This document shows positions 30,703 to 40,884 of a stretch of DNA of 53,590 bases, piece by piece. Origin of the DNA: Robertmurraya korlensis (lineage in GTDB: Bacteria; Bacillota; Bacilli; Bacillales; Cytobacillaceae); assembly GCF_023715225.1 (NCBI RefSeq), contig NZ_JAMBNS010000021.1, positions 1 through 53,590 of the forward strand. The letters run 5' to 3'. Within the stretch, counting starts at the first letter, position 1. Every line of letters begins with the position of its first letter. The position numbers and the translations under genes are program-made. The notes beneath the pieces were generated by a model. The model was not told the origin of the DNA and made no database searches. It worked only from the letters and a program-made list of their open reading frames with translations.

Positions 30703-31263
30703 TTATTGATTATAATGGTTCATTACTTGCAAGAAAGGGTCCTTTAGCCAATCCATGCATGCTTCCCCGGATTTTCTCACTATGAGGTTAATGGTTTCTT
30801 GCTCTTCCTTTGTAAATCTACTAAGGACATAGTCACTAATACTCATCCCATTTGTTGGCCTTCCAACTCCCACACGTATACGTTTAAACTCTTGTGTTCC
30901 TAGATGAGCGATAGACGACTTTATGCCGTTATGACCACCAGCACTGCCTTTCTCTCTTAAACGTAGCTTCCCTACTGGCAGGTCAAGATCATCATATATA
31001 ACAACGATATCTTCAATCGATATATTAAAGTAATCCATTAACGGACGGATAGACTCTCCCGACAAATTCATATAAGTTAATGGCTTTAGTAGAAAAACTT
31101 TTTCCCCATTTACATAACCCACACCATAGATTCCTTTAAATTTCGATTGATCAAGCTTTATATTCCATTCATTAGATAAATGATCAATGACTTCAAATCC
31201 TACATTATGTCTTGTTTGATCATACTGTTTTCCTGGGTTGCCTAAACCGATAAATAGTTTCAT
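30703..31263 (-). CDS. pth: Peptidyl-tRNA hydrolase (SpoVC)
   Basis: Frees tRNA from peptidyl-tRNA dropped from ribosomes; essential, and named spoVC in B. subtilis after a sporulation mutant. The N-terminal [20 protein letters not shown] contains the catalytic His20 region. [20 protein letters not shown] and HNGIKSS follow. Length 186 is normal. It is separated from ctc upstream by a terminator, so it may depend on read-through or on a promoter I did not resolve. Confidence 0.97.
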   Translation of the reverse strand: MKLFIGLGNPGKQYDQTRHNVGFEVIDHLSNEWNIKLDQSKFKGIYGVGYVNGEKVFLLKPLTYMNLSGESIRPLMDYFNISIEDIVVIYDDLDLPVGKLRLREKGSAGGHNGIKSSIAHLGTQEFKRIRVGVGRPTNGMSISDYVLSRFTKEEQETINLIVRKSGEACMDWLKDPFLQVMNHYNQ

Positions 31264-31281
31264 GTTTCACCTCTTACAACA

Positions 31282-31320
31282 TCAAAAGGGGCTGGCCAAA
31301 CGAATATGGTCAGTCCCTTT
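31282..31320 (-). terminator. Terminator between ctc and pth
   Basis: Minus-strand AAAGGGACTGACCA pairs with TGGCCAGCCCCTTTT, with two mismatches. The stem ends in a short T run and lies between rplY/ctc (stop 31344) and pth (start 31263). Confidence 0.72.
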
Positions 31321-31343
31321 AGTGATTGCTTTGTTATGTTTAA

Positions 31344-31976
31344 TTATTCGACAGCCCCTGTCTCTCTTCCTTCTAGATTTTCAGGAATTCCTGGTTCTTG
31401 TTCTTCACCAGTACTAATTTCCTTTTCTTGTCTAGGAGGGAGAATAGACACGATGGTCTCTTCGTCTTCATTGTTAATATGGTAAGACGTACGTCCTTGA
31501 ATATCTGCAATAGACATTGTCTCTCCAACTTGAAGATTGCTAACATCTACCTCAATAACTTGTGGAATATCCGCTGGTGTGGCTGTAATGCTTACTTCAT
31601 GTAAAGGTTGTTGGAGAACTCCACCATCTTTCACCCCTGCAGCCTCACCTACAAGTGTAACACGAACGTTTACTTGTATTTCTTTTGACATATCCACAGC
31701 GAGAAAATCAGCGTGTAGTATTTCCTTCTTTATTGGATCCATTTGATAATCCGATAAAATGACATCGTATGTTTCTCCATCAAGATCAAGAGAAATCACA
31801 CCATTTCTGCCCACTTCTCGAATTGTTTTAAGGAAATCACTAGCATTTATATATAGCGCTTTGCTATCTACATTTGTGCCATATACTACTGCTGGCACTT
31901 GTCCTTCGTGACGCATAATGGACAAAGTGGATTGACGGAAATCCTCACGTTCATGTGCATGTAATTGGGTAGTCAA
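31344..31976 (-). CDS. rplY: Ribosomal protein bL25, long Ctc form (general stress protein)
   Basis: Binds 5S rRNA in the 50S subunit. It has the N-terminal L25 5S-binding domain (1-95, LHAHEREDFRQSTLSIMRHE, VPAVVYGTN) and the TL5/Ctc C-terminal domain (about 98-190). An acidic, Glu-rich tail ends the protein. Total is 210 residues. The start is TTG with AAGGAG about nine bases upstream. In B. subtilis ctc is SigB-controlled; a SigB-like promoter is visible here. Confidence 0.96.
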   Translation of the reverse strand: MTTQLHAHEREDFRQSTLSIMRHEGQVPAVVYGTNVDSKALYINASDFLKTIREVGRNGVISLDLDGETYDVILSDYQMDPIKKEILHADFLAVDMSKEIQVNVRVTLVGEAAGVKDGGVLQQPLHEVSITATPADIPQVIEVDVSNLQVGETMSIADIQGRTSYHINNEDEETIVSILPPRQEKEISTGEEQEPGIPENLEGRETGAVE

Positions 31977-32017
31977 AGTCGTTTTCTCCTTCCAATATTA
32001 AGGTCTCTTTATAAAAA

Positions 32018-32043
32018 ATGCCCTTAAACAGGAAAGTCTAAAC
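32018..32043 (-). promoter_or_regulatory. SigB (general stress) promoter of ctc
   Basis: Minus-strand GTTTAG (32043-32038), exactly 14 bases, then GGGCAT (32023-32018). The SigB consensus is GTTTAA-N12-14-GGGTAT, so each hexamer has one mismatch. Placement 40 bases before ctc matches the classic B. subtilis ctc promoter. Confidence 0.75.
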
Positions 32044-32062
32044 GTAGAAATTTTTAATTTAA

Positions 32063-32099
32063 CCTAAACAATGAGGCTTGCATTAAAAGCAAGCCTCAT
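32063..32099 (-). terminator. Terminator downstream of prs
   Basis: Perfect 11-bp stem ATGAGGCTTGC / GCAAGCCTCAT with a seven-base loop. The T tract after it is short (TGTTTAGG), so partial read-through into ctc is plausible. Confidence 0.8.
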
Positions 32100-32105
32100 C
32101 TTTTA

Positions 32106-33065
32106 TTAATCAAACAAAATACTTACAGATTGTTCTTCGTGAACACGGATAATAGCCTCTCCTAAAAGCTCAGCAACGGAAAGTTCCTTGATCTTCTTAG
32201 ACGCTTTTTTCTCTTCAGATAACGCAATTGAGTTTGTTACAACAAGCTCTTTAATTTTTGAGTTTTCAATTCTTTCAATGGCAGGACCAGATAGTACTGC
32301 ATGTGTACAGCATGCGTACACTTCAGCCGCACCATTTTCAACAAGTGCATTAGCAGCAAGTGTAATCGTACCAGCTGTATCAATAATATCGTCGATTAAA
32401 ATAGCTGTCTTTCCTTCGATATTACCAACAATATTCATTACCTCAGCAACATTTGGTCTAGGTCGACGCTTATCAATAATTGCAATTGGTGCTTTAAGTC
32501 TTTCCGCCATTTTACGCGCTCTGGTTACCCCACCATGATCTGGTGAAACAACTACGATGTCACCACTTAGATCCTTCTTGCTAAAGTATTGAGATAGAAT
32601 TGGAACACCCATAAGGTGGTCAATTGGAATATCAAAGAAACCTTGGATTTGTGGTGCATGTAGGTCCAATGTAATCACACGAGTAGCTCCCGCAGTTTCA
32701 AGTAAATTCGCTGCCAGTTTAGCTGTAATTGGTTCACGAGCTCTAGCTTTACGGTCTTGACGTGCATACCCGTAATAAGGCATTACGATACCAATTGATT
32801 TTGCAGATGCTCTCTTAAGTGCATCAATCATAATCAATAACTCCATCAAATGCTCATTAACCGGTGAGCTTGTGGATTGGATAATAAACACATCACAGCC
32901 ACGGATACTTTCTTCAATATTGATTTGGATTTCCCCATCGCTAAAACGAGTTACTGAACATTTCCCTAATTCTACACCAATGACCTTTGCAATTTCTGCT
33001 GCTAACGCTGGATTAGAATTAAGAGTAAACACCTTTAAATTTGGATCTAAATACTGATTTGACAT
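32106..33065 (-). CDS. prs: Ribose-phosphate pyrophosphokinase (PRPP synthetase)
   Basis: Makes PRPP from ribose 5-phosphate and ATP, feeding purine, pyrimidine, histidine, tryptophan and NAD synthesis. Class I enzyme of 319 residues. The PRPP-binding signature [19 protein letters not shown] and the flexible-loop [12 protein letters not shown] are present, as is the ribose-phosphate loop [10 protein letters not shown]. It starts 17 bases after glmU and shares its promoter. Its product is the effector and substrate of PurR, Hpt and others nearby. Confidence 0.98.
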   Translation of the reverse strand: MSNQYLDPNLKVFTLNSNPALAAEIAKVIGVELGKCSVTRFSDGEIQINIEESIRGCDVFIIQSTSSPVNEHLMELLIMIDALKRASAKSIGIVMPYYGYARQDRKARAREPITAKLAANLLETAGATRVITLDLHAPQIQGFFDIPIDHLMGVPILSQYFSKKDLSGDIVVVSPDHGGVTRARKMAERLKAPIAIIDKRRPRPNVAEVMNIVGNIEGKTAILIDDIIDTAGTITLAANALVENGAAEVYACCTHAVLSGPAIERIENSKIKELVVTNSIALSEEKKASKKIKELSVAELLGEAIIRVHEEQSVSILFD

Positions 33066-33082
33066 GATGGACCTCCGATTGC

Positions 33083-34459
33083 TTATTTCTTTATGCTATT
33101 TAATTTCGAAACATAATCTTCTTTGTTTACTTGTTTTGCTCTAGCTATAGCAAGTGCTTCTCCAGGGACATCTTTCGTGATGGTTGACCCAGCTGCTACA
33201 TACGCTCCTTCTCCAACTCTAACAGGAGCTACAAGATTTGAATTACAACCTATAAATACATTGTCTTCAATTGTTGTTAAGTACTTATTTTTCCCATCAT
33301 AGTTCACCGTAATCGATCCACAACCAATGTTTACATTGCTACCAACTTCTGCATCTCCAATATAGCTCAGATGGGAAGCCTTACTTCCTTTGCCAAATAC
33401 AGCTTTCTTGATTTCAACAAAGTTTCCAATTTTCACATCATCATGAATATTCGATTGAGGTCTTATGTGCGCAAACGGACCAATGGCAACCTCATTACCA
33501 ATTTCACTATCGTAAGCGGCTGACTGACGGATAGCCGTTCCTTTGCCAATTTTACAATTGTGGATTTCAGTTTGTGGACCAATTATGCAATCCTCACCAA
33601 TAACTGTTCCACCAGATAATATCGTTCCAGGGTAAAGAATGGTATCTTGACCAATCTCTACATCCGGACCAATATATGTACTTGAAGGATCAATTATTGT
33701 AACACCGTTACGCATATGCCACTCATTTGTACGCTCTTTAAAGATACGTTCCGCTTCAGCTAATGCTACTCGGTCATTAACACCCAATGTTTCTTCAAAA
33801 TCTTCTGTTTGATATGCTGTTACTATCTCACCAGCATTTTTTAGAATTTCAATCACATCTGGTAAATAGTACTCTCCTTGAACATTATCATTTGAAACCT
33901 TTGATAGGGCGTCAAAGAGGGCTTTATTATCAAAGCAATATGTTCCCGTATTAATCTCTTTAACTAAGCGTTCTTCATTCGTTGCATCTTTATGCTCAAC
34001 AATTTTTTCAACCGATCCATCTTCATTTCTAATAATACGTCCATAGCCTGTAGGGTCATTTGTCCACGCTGTTAAAATCGTTGCTTTAGCAGAAGTCTCT
34101 TCATGATGCTTAAACAATGCTTCCATCGTCGTTGCCTTAATTAAAGGTGTGTCGCCACATACAACAATGGTAATGCCTTCTTTATCCTTTAGTATATCCC
34201 TTGCTTGCATAACAGCATGTGCTGTTCCAAGCTGTTGCTCTTGAAGCACATAGCTACTCTCTTCGCCTAGCTGTGCTTTTACAAGTTCCGCTCCGTGTCC
34301 AATAACTGTTACAATGCTGTTTATATTAAGCTTTTTCACATGATCGATTACATGCTGCACCATAGGCTTACCACCAACAGGATGGAGAACTTTGTACAGT
34401 TTTGATTTCATCCTAGTTCCTTGACCTGCGGCTAATACTACCGCATACCGATTCGACAT
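33083..34459 (-). CDS. glmU: Bifunctional GlmU: N-acetylglucosamine-1-phosphate uridyltransferase / glucosamine-1-phosphate acetyltransferase
   Basis: Makes UDP-N-acetylglucosamine for peptidoglycan and teichoic acid. The N-terminal Rossmann-like domain has [19 protein letters not shown] (residues about 9-27). The C-terminal domain is a left-handed beta-helix of hexapeptide repeats (about 250-440), with the acetyltransferase histidine in [11 protein letters not shown]. Length 458 matches the family. The ATG is preceded by GGAGG. It is the first gene of glmU-prs (gcaD-prs in B. subtilis). Confidence 0.97.
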   Translation of the reverse strand: MSNRYAVVLAAGQGTRMKSKLYKVLHPVGGKPMVQHVIDHVKKLNINSIVTVIGHGAELVKAQLGEESSYVLQEQQLGTAHAVMQARDILKDKEGITIVVCGDTPLIKATTMEALFKHHEETSAKATILTAWTNDPTGYGRIIRNEDGSVEKIVEHKDATNEERLVKEINTGTYCFDNKALFDALSKVSNDNVQGEYYLPDVIEILKNAGEIVTAYQTEDFEETLGVNDRVALAEAERIFKERTNEWHMRNGVTIIDPSSTYIGPDVEIGQDTILYPGTILSGGTVIGEDCIIGPQTEIHNCKIGKGTAIRQSAAYDSEIGNEVAIGPFAHIRPQSNIHDDVKIGNFVEIKKAVFGKGSKASHLSYIGDAEVGSNVNIGCGSITVNYDGKNKYLTTIEDNVFIGCNSNLVAPVRVGEGAYVAAGSTITKDVPGEALAIARAKQVNKEDYVSKLNSIKK

Positions 34460-34494
34460 TTACAGGCCTCCAATATACCTTTTTATCCATTAAG

Positions 34495-34523
34495 AATATA
34501 TCTTAAATACACGTATATTTCAA
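34495..34523 (-). promoter_or_regulatory. SigA promoter of glmU-prs
   Basis: Minus-strand TTGAAA (34523-34518), a 17-base spacer and TATATT (34500-34495). It lies about 36 bases upstream of the glmU ATG. Confidence 0.72.
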
Positions 34524-34623
34524 GAACTGATAGAAAACTGCATGATTTTAACATTAAGGAAGGTTTAACCGTTTATTTTTATGGGTAGTAGTATGTAGGA
34601 GAGAACATATGGGTTTAGAAGCC

Positions 34624-34660
34624 ATAAAAAAGAGCCTTACCCTTAGGAAGTAGGCCCTTG
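34624..34660 (-). terminator. Terminator downstream of spoVG
   Basis: Minus-strand GGGCCTAC and GGTAAGGCTC form an imperfect stem followed by TTTTTT. It lies 10-15 bases past the spoVG stop. Confidence 0.7.
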
Positions 34661-34672
34661 TTGTTTATTTTT

Positions 34673-34963
34673 TTAGGAAGCACCGGCTTCTTCAAATTCA
34701 ACTTCTAATTCACCTAAACGGTGGTACTCAGCTAAAACTGCTTCTTGAATCTTCCCACGTGTACCTGAATTGATCGGATGAGCGATATCGCGAAACTCTC
34801 CATCTGGTGTGCGTTTACTAGGCATAGCAACGAATAATCCGTTATTTCCGTCTATCACGCGGATATCGTGAACAACAAACTCATTATCAAGCGTAATGGA
34901 TGCGATTGCTCTCATACGTCCGTCTGTATTAACGCGGCGTAATCTTACGTCTGTTACTTCCAT
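34673..34963 (-). CDS. spoVG: SpoVG, RNA/DNA-binding regulator
   Basis: Small, highly conserved regulator that binds nucleic acids and affects septation, sporulation timing and virulence in Firmicutes. It has 96 residues: [59 protein letters not shown]. The ATG at 34963 is chosen over one four codons upstream because AGGTGGTGA lies five bases away and the N-terminus matches B. subtilis. It has its own SigH-type promoter and terminator. Confidence 0.97.
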   Translation of the reverse strand: MEVTDVRLRRVNTDGRMRAIASITLDNEFVVHDIRVIDGNNGLFVAMPSKRTPDGEFRDIAHPINSGTRGKIQEAVLAEYHRLGELEVEFEEAGAS

Positions 34964-35008
34964 CCTGTTCACCACCTTTGCACAATTAGATATAATCTAC
35001 GTTTACAT

Positions 35009-35035
35009 ATTCAACAAATTTTTCATATCTCCTTC
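35009..35035 (-). promoter_or_regulatory. SigH promoter of spoVG
   Basis: On the minus strand AGGAGAT and GTTGAAT are arranged so that AGGA and GAAT start 21 bases apart. This is the same register as I recall for the B. subtilis spoVG promoter (AGGATTT...GAAT). An A/T-rich stretch lies just upstream, where AbrB binds in B. subtilis. Confidence 0.7.
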
Positions 35036-35106
35036 TTTAAATTCATTTTTTTTTGAAAAATTAGTCTAAATCGTGAACTTTTTGTAATTTATTAAGAATC
35101 AAGCTA

Positions 35107-35138
35107 ATAAAAAAAACACTCGTCTTATTTGACGAGTG
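35107..35138 (-). terminator. Terminator overlapping the ridA stop
   Basis: Perfect stem CACTCGTC / GACGAGTG with a six-base loop, followed on the minus strand by eight T. The stem includes the last codons and stop of ridA. Confidence 0.92.
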
Positions 35139-35499
35139 CAATTACTTCGATTTCTACTAATACATCCTTCGGCAATCTTGCTACTTCCACACAAGAACGA
35201 GCTGGTTTATGTACAGAGAAATATTCACCATACACTTCATTTACTGCAGCAAACTCATCCATGTTCTTAATAAATACAGTTGCCTTTACTACCGTTTCGA
35301 GCGTTGCTCCTGCTTCTTTTAGGACAGCCTGTAAGTTTTTAAATACTTGATGTGTTTGTTCTTTAACATCTCCTTGAAGTAAATCACCATCGGCAGTTAA
35401 AGGAATCTGACCAGAGCTATAAAACATATTGTTTACAACGATACCTTGAGAATATGGCCCGATAGCTGCAGGTGCTTCATTTGTTTGAACTACTTTCAT
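35125..35499 (-). CDS. ridA: RidA-family enamine/imine deaminase (YabJ)
   Basis: Trimeric YjgF/YER057c/UK114 protein that hydrolyses reactive 2-aminoacrylate and related imines. In B. subtilis YabJ is also needed for full PurR repression. Motifs: [20 protein letters not shown] and [19 protein letters not shown], with the active-site arginine in PARSCVEV. Length 124. The ATG overlaps the purR stop by four bases, so the two are translationally coupled. Confidence 0.95.
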   Translation of the reverse strand: MKVVQTNEAPAAIGPYSQGIVVNNMFYSSGQIPLTADGDLLQGDVKEQTHQVFKNLQAVLKEAGATLETVVKATVFIKNMDEFAAVNEVYGEYFSVHKPARSCVEVARLPKDVLVEIEVIALVK

Positions 35500-36332
35500 A
35501 CTAATTCCTCCTGTTTATGTAAAAAATAATTTCCTTCATTCACTTGAATTTGCTTTTCTTTTACATCTACATCCGAAAGCTTTACTAAGGATAAATAATC
35601 GTCCACTAGTCTCTCTTCGATTTTTTCAGCTTCCACCAGTACGGCAATTCCAGCTAAATTAGCATTAAACTCATTCAACATACTAATCATTCCGTTAACC
35701 GTTCCGCCTGCTTTCATAAAATCATCAACAATTAAAACGTTAGCTCCCTGCTCCATGCTACGTTTGGACAGAACCATCGTTTGAATTCTTCCGGTTGATC
35801 CAGACACGTAGTTAATACTTACAGTTGAACCCTCAGTTACTTTATTATCTCTGCGCACGATAACAACCGGCACATTTAAATGACTTGCTACGGCATAAGC
35901 CAAAGGAATTCCCTTAGTTGCCACTGTCATAACAAGATCAATTTTCTCTTCTGTAAAAGCAGAAGCAAGCAAGCGACCAGCCTTTTGAACAATCGCAGGA
36001 TCTCCTAATATATCTGTCATATAAAGATATCCACCTGGTAGCAGCCGATCAGGGTCAGCTATCAGGCCACATAATTCATTAATAATGGGCCTTGCTTCGT
36101 CATCTGATACTTTTACGGTAAACTTTACACCACCTGATGCTCCAGGAACCGTTTTCAGCGTTCCAATTCCTCTCTTCTCAAAAGTCTCTTTTATGATTGC
36201 TAAATCTTCACTTATGGATGATTTAGCGGAACCATACCTTTCTGAAAAGAAAGAAAGTGATACTAATTGCTGGGGGTGCTCAAGCAAATAATTCGTCATA
36301 TCTACTAACCTTTCGCTTCGACGAAACTTCAT
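35496..36332 (-). CDS. purR: Purine operon repressor PurR (PRPP-responsive)
   Basis: Represses purine synthesis and salvage genes unless PRPP is high. An N-terminal winged helix (about 1-73, [20 protein letters not shown]) precedes a phosphoribosyltransferase fold (about 75-275). The PRPP motif is [13 protein letters not shown]. The fold binds PRPP but is not catalytic in the family. Length 278 versus about 285 in B. subtilis. It is followed directly by ridA. Confidence 0.96.
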   Translation of the reverse strand: MKFRRSERLVDMTNYLLEHPQQLVSLSFFSERYGSAKSSISEDLAIIKETFEKRGIGTLKTVPGASGGVKFTVKVSDDEARPIINELCGLIADPDRLLPGGYLYMTDILGDPAIVQKAGRLLASAFTEEKIDLVMTVATKGIPLAYAVASHLNVPVVIVRRDNKVTEGSTVSINYVSGSTGRIQTMVLSKRSMEQGANVLIVDDFMKAGGTVNGMISMLNEFNANLAGIAVLVEAEKIEERLVDDYLSLVKLSDVDVKEKQIQVNEGNYFLHKQEELV

Positions 36333-36387
36333 AATAGACCTCCCATATCCGAATGTTTTAACGATAATATACCATTAATGTACGGAT

Positions 36388-37257
36388 TTAATCAAGGGTA
36401 TGTCGTTCTCCTAGCATGCGTACAGCAAAAACCTGATCACAAAATCCTCTCAGCCCATTGTATAATCGGTGCATTCTTGAATCATGATGTACAAGAGCAA
36501 ATACAGTTGGACCACTTCCACTCATCAACACCGCATCTGCACCAAATCGTTGCATTTGATCCTTAATTTGAGCAACCTCTGGATAGAGCTTTAAAGTCAC
36601 TTCCTCTAACACATTTCCAACATTGTCACAAACACCTTCAAAGCTTCCCTTCTTAATCGCCTCGACCATTGCAGGAAGGTTTGGATGACTGATTCCACTT
36701 AATTCAAGCCTTCTGTACACATCTGCTGTAGAAACACCGATAAATGGCTTTGCTAAAACGACCCAACAAGTAGGGGGTGGAGGAAGTTGTGTAATCTTTT
36801 CTCCACGCCCTTTTGCTAACGCCGTTCCACCGTAAACACAAAAGGACACATCCGACCCAATCTCGGAACCTAACTCTGCAAGCTCGTCCAATGTTAAGTT
36901 CAATTTCCAAAGCTTGTTTAATCCCCTTAAGGTTGCCGCTGCATCACTGCTCCCACCAGCTAACCCTGCCGCAACAGGTATATTTTTCTCAATAGAAATA
37001 TGAACACCAGCTTTTACTTGAAATCTTTCTTTCAATAGTTTTGCTGCTTGAAAAGCTAGATTTCTTTGATCATCTGGAACAAACCGATTTTGGGAATTGA
37101 TTCGAATGGTATCCTCTTCTAAAAAGGTTAATTCAACTCGATCAGCAAGGTCTATGGTTGTCATGATCATTTCTACTTCATGAAACCCATCTGATCGTTT
37201 ATGTAATACATCTAACGATAAATTGATCTTTGCGGGAGCTTTTATTAAAAGCTTCAA
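36388..37257 (-). CDS. ispE: 4-diphosphocytidyl-2-C-methyl-D-erythritol kinase
   Basis: GHMP kinase of the MEP isoprenoid pathway. Conserved blocks: [12 protein letters not shown] at the N-terminus, the ATP loop [20 protein letters not shown], and [12 protein letters not shown] at the C-terminus. The TTG at 37257 is chosen: [12 protein letters not shown] then aligns exactly with B. subtilis MRILEKAPAKIN and gives the same length (289). AGGTGG is well spaced, whereas an ATG at 37260 is too close to it. Confidence 0.95.
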   Translation of the reverse strand: MKLLIKAPAKINLSLDVLHKRSDGFHEVEMIMTTIDLADRVELTFLEEDTIRINSQNRFVPDDQRNLAFQAAKLLKERFQVKAGVHISIEKNIPVAAGLAGGSSDAAATLRGLNKLWKLNLTLDELAELGSEIGSDVSFCVYGGTALAKGRGEKITQLPPPPTCWVVLAKPFIGVSTADVYRRLELSGISHPNLPAMVEAIKKGSFEGVCDNVGNVLEEVTLKLYPEVAQIKDQMQRFGADAVLMSGSGPTVFALVHHDSRMHRLYNGLRGFCDQVFAVRMLGERHTLD

Positions 37258-37341
37258 CATCTCCACCTACTTTAAACATTCTCTCTAGTCCATTTTTGTC
37301 CTATTTTACCACAAAACGATAAAAGTAAGACCTCTCCACAC

Positions 37342-37376
37342 AAAAAAGCCGGAGAATCAGTTTTCTCCGGCTTTTG
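37342..37376 (-). terminator. Terminator downstream of sspF
   Basis: Perfect 13-bp stem AAAAGCCGGAGAA / TTCTCCGGCTTTT with T runs on both strands. It separates sspF from ispE. Confidence 0.92.
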
Positions 37377-37433
37377 TCGCAATGAATTCGAATTGTTAGT
37401 TAACTCTCGCATGAAGTAAAAAGGTTGCTGCTT

Positions 37434-37610
37434 TTAACGCTTTTCCGTTAACTGCTGTTGCGCTATTTCAATCGCACGCTTGACCATGTTGCCAGCGTCT
37501 TTTGCTTTAATGCCGCCCCAACCTTCTTTTTGAACGACATCATAGAAACCCAGCTCCTTCGCTAGTTCCTCTTTAAACCCTTCTGACATCATCCCTCTTC
37601 TTCTGCTCAC
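37434..37610 (-). CDS. sspF: Small acid-soluble spore protein, alpha/beta-type family (SspF)
   Basis: DNA-binding spore protein related to the alpha/beta SASPs. It has 58 residues: [40 protein letters not shown]. The GTG at 37610 is chosen because AAGGGG lies nine bases upstream, while the ATG at 37619 abuts it. The start then matches B. subtilis SspF (MGRRRGVMSD). Expression in the forespore is expected. A CATAATA element at 37650-37644 could be its -10. Confidence 0.93.
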   Translation of the reverse strand: MSRRRGMMSEGFKEELAKELGFYDVVQKEGWGGIKAKDAGNMVKRAIEIAQQQLTEKR

Positions 37611-37643
37611 GATTAACATCCCCTTTCTTCATCACGACACTCT

Positions 37644-37650
37644 TATTATG
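37644..37650 (-). promoter_or_regulatory. Possible SigG -10 element of sspF
   Basis: Minus-strand CATAATA fits the SigG -10 pattern CATNNTA, about 34 bases before the GTG. I did not find a convincing -35 at the right spacing, so this is tentative. Confidence 0.35.
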
Positions 37651-37737
37651 TTGAAGTGGTTAGAAATTCATTAGCTTTTAGAGAAAAATTGATTAATTTA
37701 TGTATAGTTTTTAAAAGAAAATATAAAATATAAAACA

Positions 37738-37770
37738 AATTAAAAAGCAGCAAACCATAGTTCACTGCTT
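37738..37770 (-). terminator. Terminator downstream of veg
   Basis: Stem AAGCAGTGAAC / GTTTGCTGCTT with one or two mismatches. On the minus strand it is followed by TTTAATT. It starts 18 bases after the veg stop. Confidence 0.75.
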
Positions 37771-37787
37771 ACACGATAAGGACAACA

Positions 37788-38051
37788 TTAACTTAGTGCC
37801 ATTTGTCCTGTTGTATCTTCATAGAAAGTAATTTGAACCGTCTCTGTTAAAACGTCTGCATAGCTGTACGATACACGTTCGAAAGCATTTTCTTCTTGAT
37901 CTAACTCAATTACAAACACAGATGGATACGTTTCTGCAAGAATTCCGTATCTTTCAATCGTCTTTCTTCGACCACCATTGGCCTTGAGCAAAAGTCTTTT
38001 TCCTAAATTTGAATCAAGAGCTTTTTTAATATCAACCAAAGTTTTTGCCAT
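37788..38051 (-). CDS. veg: Veg protein (biofilm-associated, SinR antagonist pathway)
   Basis: Small abundant protein; in B. subtilis it promotes matrix gene expression by counteracting SinR. It has 87 residues: [40 protein letters not shown], followed by [16 protein letters not shown]. The ATG at 38051 has GAGGTGG about five bases upstream, as in B. subtilis. An in-frame extension to 38084 crosses the promoter. Tandem strong SigA promoters lie upstream. Confidence 0.95.
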   Translation of the reverse strand: MAKTLVDIKKALDSNLGKRLLLKANGGRRKTIERYGILAETYPSVFVIELDQEENAFERVSYSYADVLTETVQITFYEDTTGQMALS

Positions 38052-38072
38052 TCGGTCCACCTCACTATGTAA

Positions 38073-38101
38073 AGTATAACACATTTACACTGTATAGTCA
38101 A
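38073..38101 (-). promoter_or_regulatory. Proximal SigA promoter of veg
   Basis: Minus-strand TTGACT (38101-38096), a 17-base spacer and TATACT (38078-38073). It lies about 22 bases before the veg ATG, the position of the well-known strong veg promoter. Confidence 0.82.
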
Positions 38102-38113
38102 ACAAAATAATAA

Positions 38114-38143
38114 ATTATAACAGTGTTTAAAAATAAAAGTCAA
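38114..38143 (-). promoter_or_regulatory. Distal SigA promoter of veg
   Basis: Minus-strand TTGACT (38143-38138), an 18-base spacer and TATAAT (38119-38114), about 41 bases upstream of the proximal promoter. Confidence 0.65.
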
Positions 38144-38225
38144 TATTTTTTGTTCAGCATTTTCTTCTAATTTTCAACATTTTTAGGATTACCTATTTAT
38201 TTTGAAATATGTACCGAATTTTGAA

Positions 38226-38260
38226 ACAAAAAAATACCGTTCTATTTTGAACGGCATTTC
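38226..38260 (-). terminator. Terminator downstream of yabG
   Basis: Minus-strand AAATGCCGTTC / GAACGGTATTT forms an 11-base stem with one G-U pair, followed by TTTT. It begins directly after the yabG stop. Confidence 0.88.
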
Positions 38261-39139
38261 TTATTCATGATTACCTTTGTTATAAGGCATACCTGTTCGT
38301 AGTACGCCTTTTGTTTCGATTCCTCCGAGTCCTTTTTCTCCCGTTAATGTATTTCTCAATACATCCCATACGTTAATTCTCTCCATAAACGGAGTAAAGG
38401 AAATTTTAGCTACAATATAGACAGGATCCAGGGCGTGTATGTTTACTCTTGATGGGGAACTTGCAAAGTTAGCACCCGCTTGAATCAAGGATTCAAAATG
38501 CGACTGACAGGCTCCTGCAAAGATGACCAGTTGGTCGAGATGAGGGAACTTTTTTCTAGCCTCTCTTACCGTTTGAACAAAGTGTTTGGAATGCCGATAT
38601 GCATTGATATCCGTAGGTTTCCCCTTGGACTTTGAATACGCATCATGCCCTGTTATTACAAGGATATCTGGACGATAATAATCAATTAAAGATCCTATTT
38701 TATTAGGCATTTCCTTTTCATTTACATGTATGCCTGTTACAGGTACTCCTATTTTTTCATACAAAGTTAAGCACTTTTGCAAATAGGAAGGATCACCATC
38801 AAGATGTAACACTTTACCTGGTACTTGAAAATAATTAAACGGCTTACTGTAACCTTCAGTTACTTCAAACTCCTGTTTAAACTGCAAAAGGTCCACATCC
38901 TGCCGAAAAAGCTGGTAAGATTGCTCCTCAAGTGACTGATACTCTGAAGCTACTTTAGATCGGGTATTTTGATCAATCACGACCAAATCTTCATAGGGTG
39001 CGTCCGCAATAATTCGAATATCCTCCCCATATAAAATAGCAAGCTTCTTTCCTTTTTCTTCACGTATATCTATAACCCGAAAGATAATATCACAATTATA
39101 CGAAACTCTCCCAACGACATCCAAAAGGTTAATCGTCAA
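38261..39139 (-). CDS. yabG: Sporulation-specific protease YabG
   Basis: Cysteine-type protease that processes spore coat proteins in the mother cell. Family blocks include PGKVLHLDGDPSYLQKCL, LVITGHDAYSK, NAYRHSKHFVQTVREARKKF and FAGACQSHFESLIQAGANFA. The His in GHDAY and the Cys in GACQSHFE are likely catalytic. The TTG at 39139 gives 292 residues (MTINLLDVVGRVSY), in register with B. subtilis; GGAG lies eight bases upstream. A GTG at 39148 overlaps that site. A SigK-like promoter lies about 55 bases upstream. Confidence 0.93.
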   Translation of the reverse strand: MTINLLDVVGRVSYNCDIIFRVIDIREEKGKKLAILYGEDIRIIADAPYEDLVVIDQNTRSKVASEYQSLEEQSYQLFRQDVDLLQFKQEFEVTEGYSKPFNYFQVPGKVLHLDGDPSYLQKCLTLYEKIGVPVTGIHVNEKEMPNKIGSLIDYYRPDILVITGHDAYSKSKGKPTDINAYRHSKHFVQTVREARKKFPHLDQLVIFAGACQSHFESLIQAGANFASSPSRVNIHALDPVYIVAKISFTPFMERINVWDVLRNTLTGEKGLGGIETKGVLRTGMPYNKGNHE

Positions 39140-39194
39140 TGTAGTCACTCCAATTAGCCCAAAACTAGAGCATTCAAATAGAATAATTCTTAAT

Positions 39195-39222
39195 TATCCT
39201 ATGCAGGGAGCTTAAAAGTCGT
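39195..39222 (-). promoter_or_regulatory. SigK-like promoter of yabG
   Basis: Minus-strand -10 CATAGGATA (39203-39195) fits SigK CATANNNTA. An AC dinucleotide lies 17 bases upstream (39222-39221), as in SigK -35 elements. yabG is SigK-dependent in B. subtilis. Confidence 0.6.
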
Positions 39223-39248
39223 GATATCGTTGAGACATTCAATTAATA

Positions 39249-39275
39249 TAAGAAAAAGACCCTCAGTGGGGTCTT

Positions 39276-39278
<3 letters not shown>
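39249..39278 (-). terminator. Terminator at the end of ksgA
   Basis: Stem AAAAGACCC / GGGTCTTTT with a T run on the minus strand. It overlaps the ksgA stop codon. Confidence 0.88.
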
Positions 39279-40707
<1,429 letters not shown>

Positions 40708-40779
40708 AAAGTCCTCCCACTACACATACCATTAAATAAACAGTCATCTGAAAAAAAATTAAAATAATTGAAATAAAAA

Positions 40780-40808
40780 TGAAACATTCTCGCTACTTCA
40801 TTCGTCTA
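40780..40808 (+). promoter_or_regulatory. ECF-sigma promoter directed antisense to yabE
   Basis: On the plus strand TGAAAC (40780-40785), exactly 17 bases, then CGTCTA (40803-40808). This equals the consensus for Bacillus extracytoplasmic-function sigma factors (TGAAAC-N16-17-CGTC). Transcription would start near 40815 and enter the 3' end of yabE (40885) in antisense. B. subtilis has a SigX/SigM-dependent antisense RNA at the same gene. Confidence 0.8.
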
Positions 40809-40844
40809 TATAGTATAAACCAATTGTAATGAAAAACGGATAAA

Positions 40845-40876
40845 AACACAAAAAAGCAGAGGGCAGCCCCCCTGCA
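40845..40876 (-). terminator. Terminator downstream of yabE
   Basis: Minus-strand GCAGGGGGGC / GCCCTCTGC stem followed by TTTTTT. On the plus strand there is no T run after the hairpin, so an antisense transcript from 40815 could pass through it. Confidence 0.82.
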
Positions 40877-40884
40877 TAAATGAA

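Noticed and set aside
34608-34649. Plus-strand 13-codon ORF (MGLEAIKKSLTLRK) with AGGAGAG upstream
   Set aside because: It overlaps the spoVG terminator hairpin, has no promoter I can see, and is short enough to be chance.
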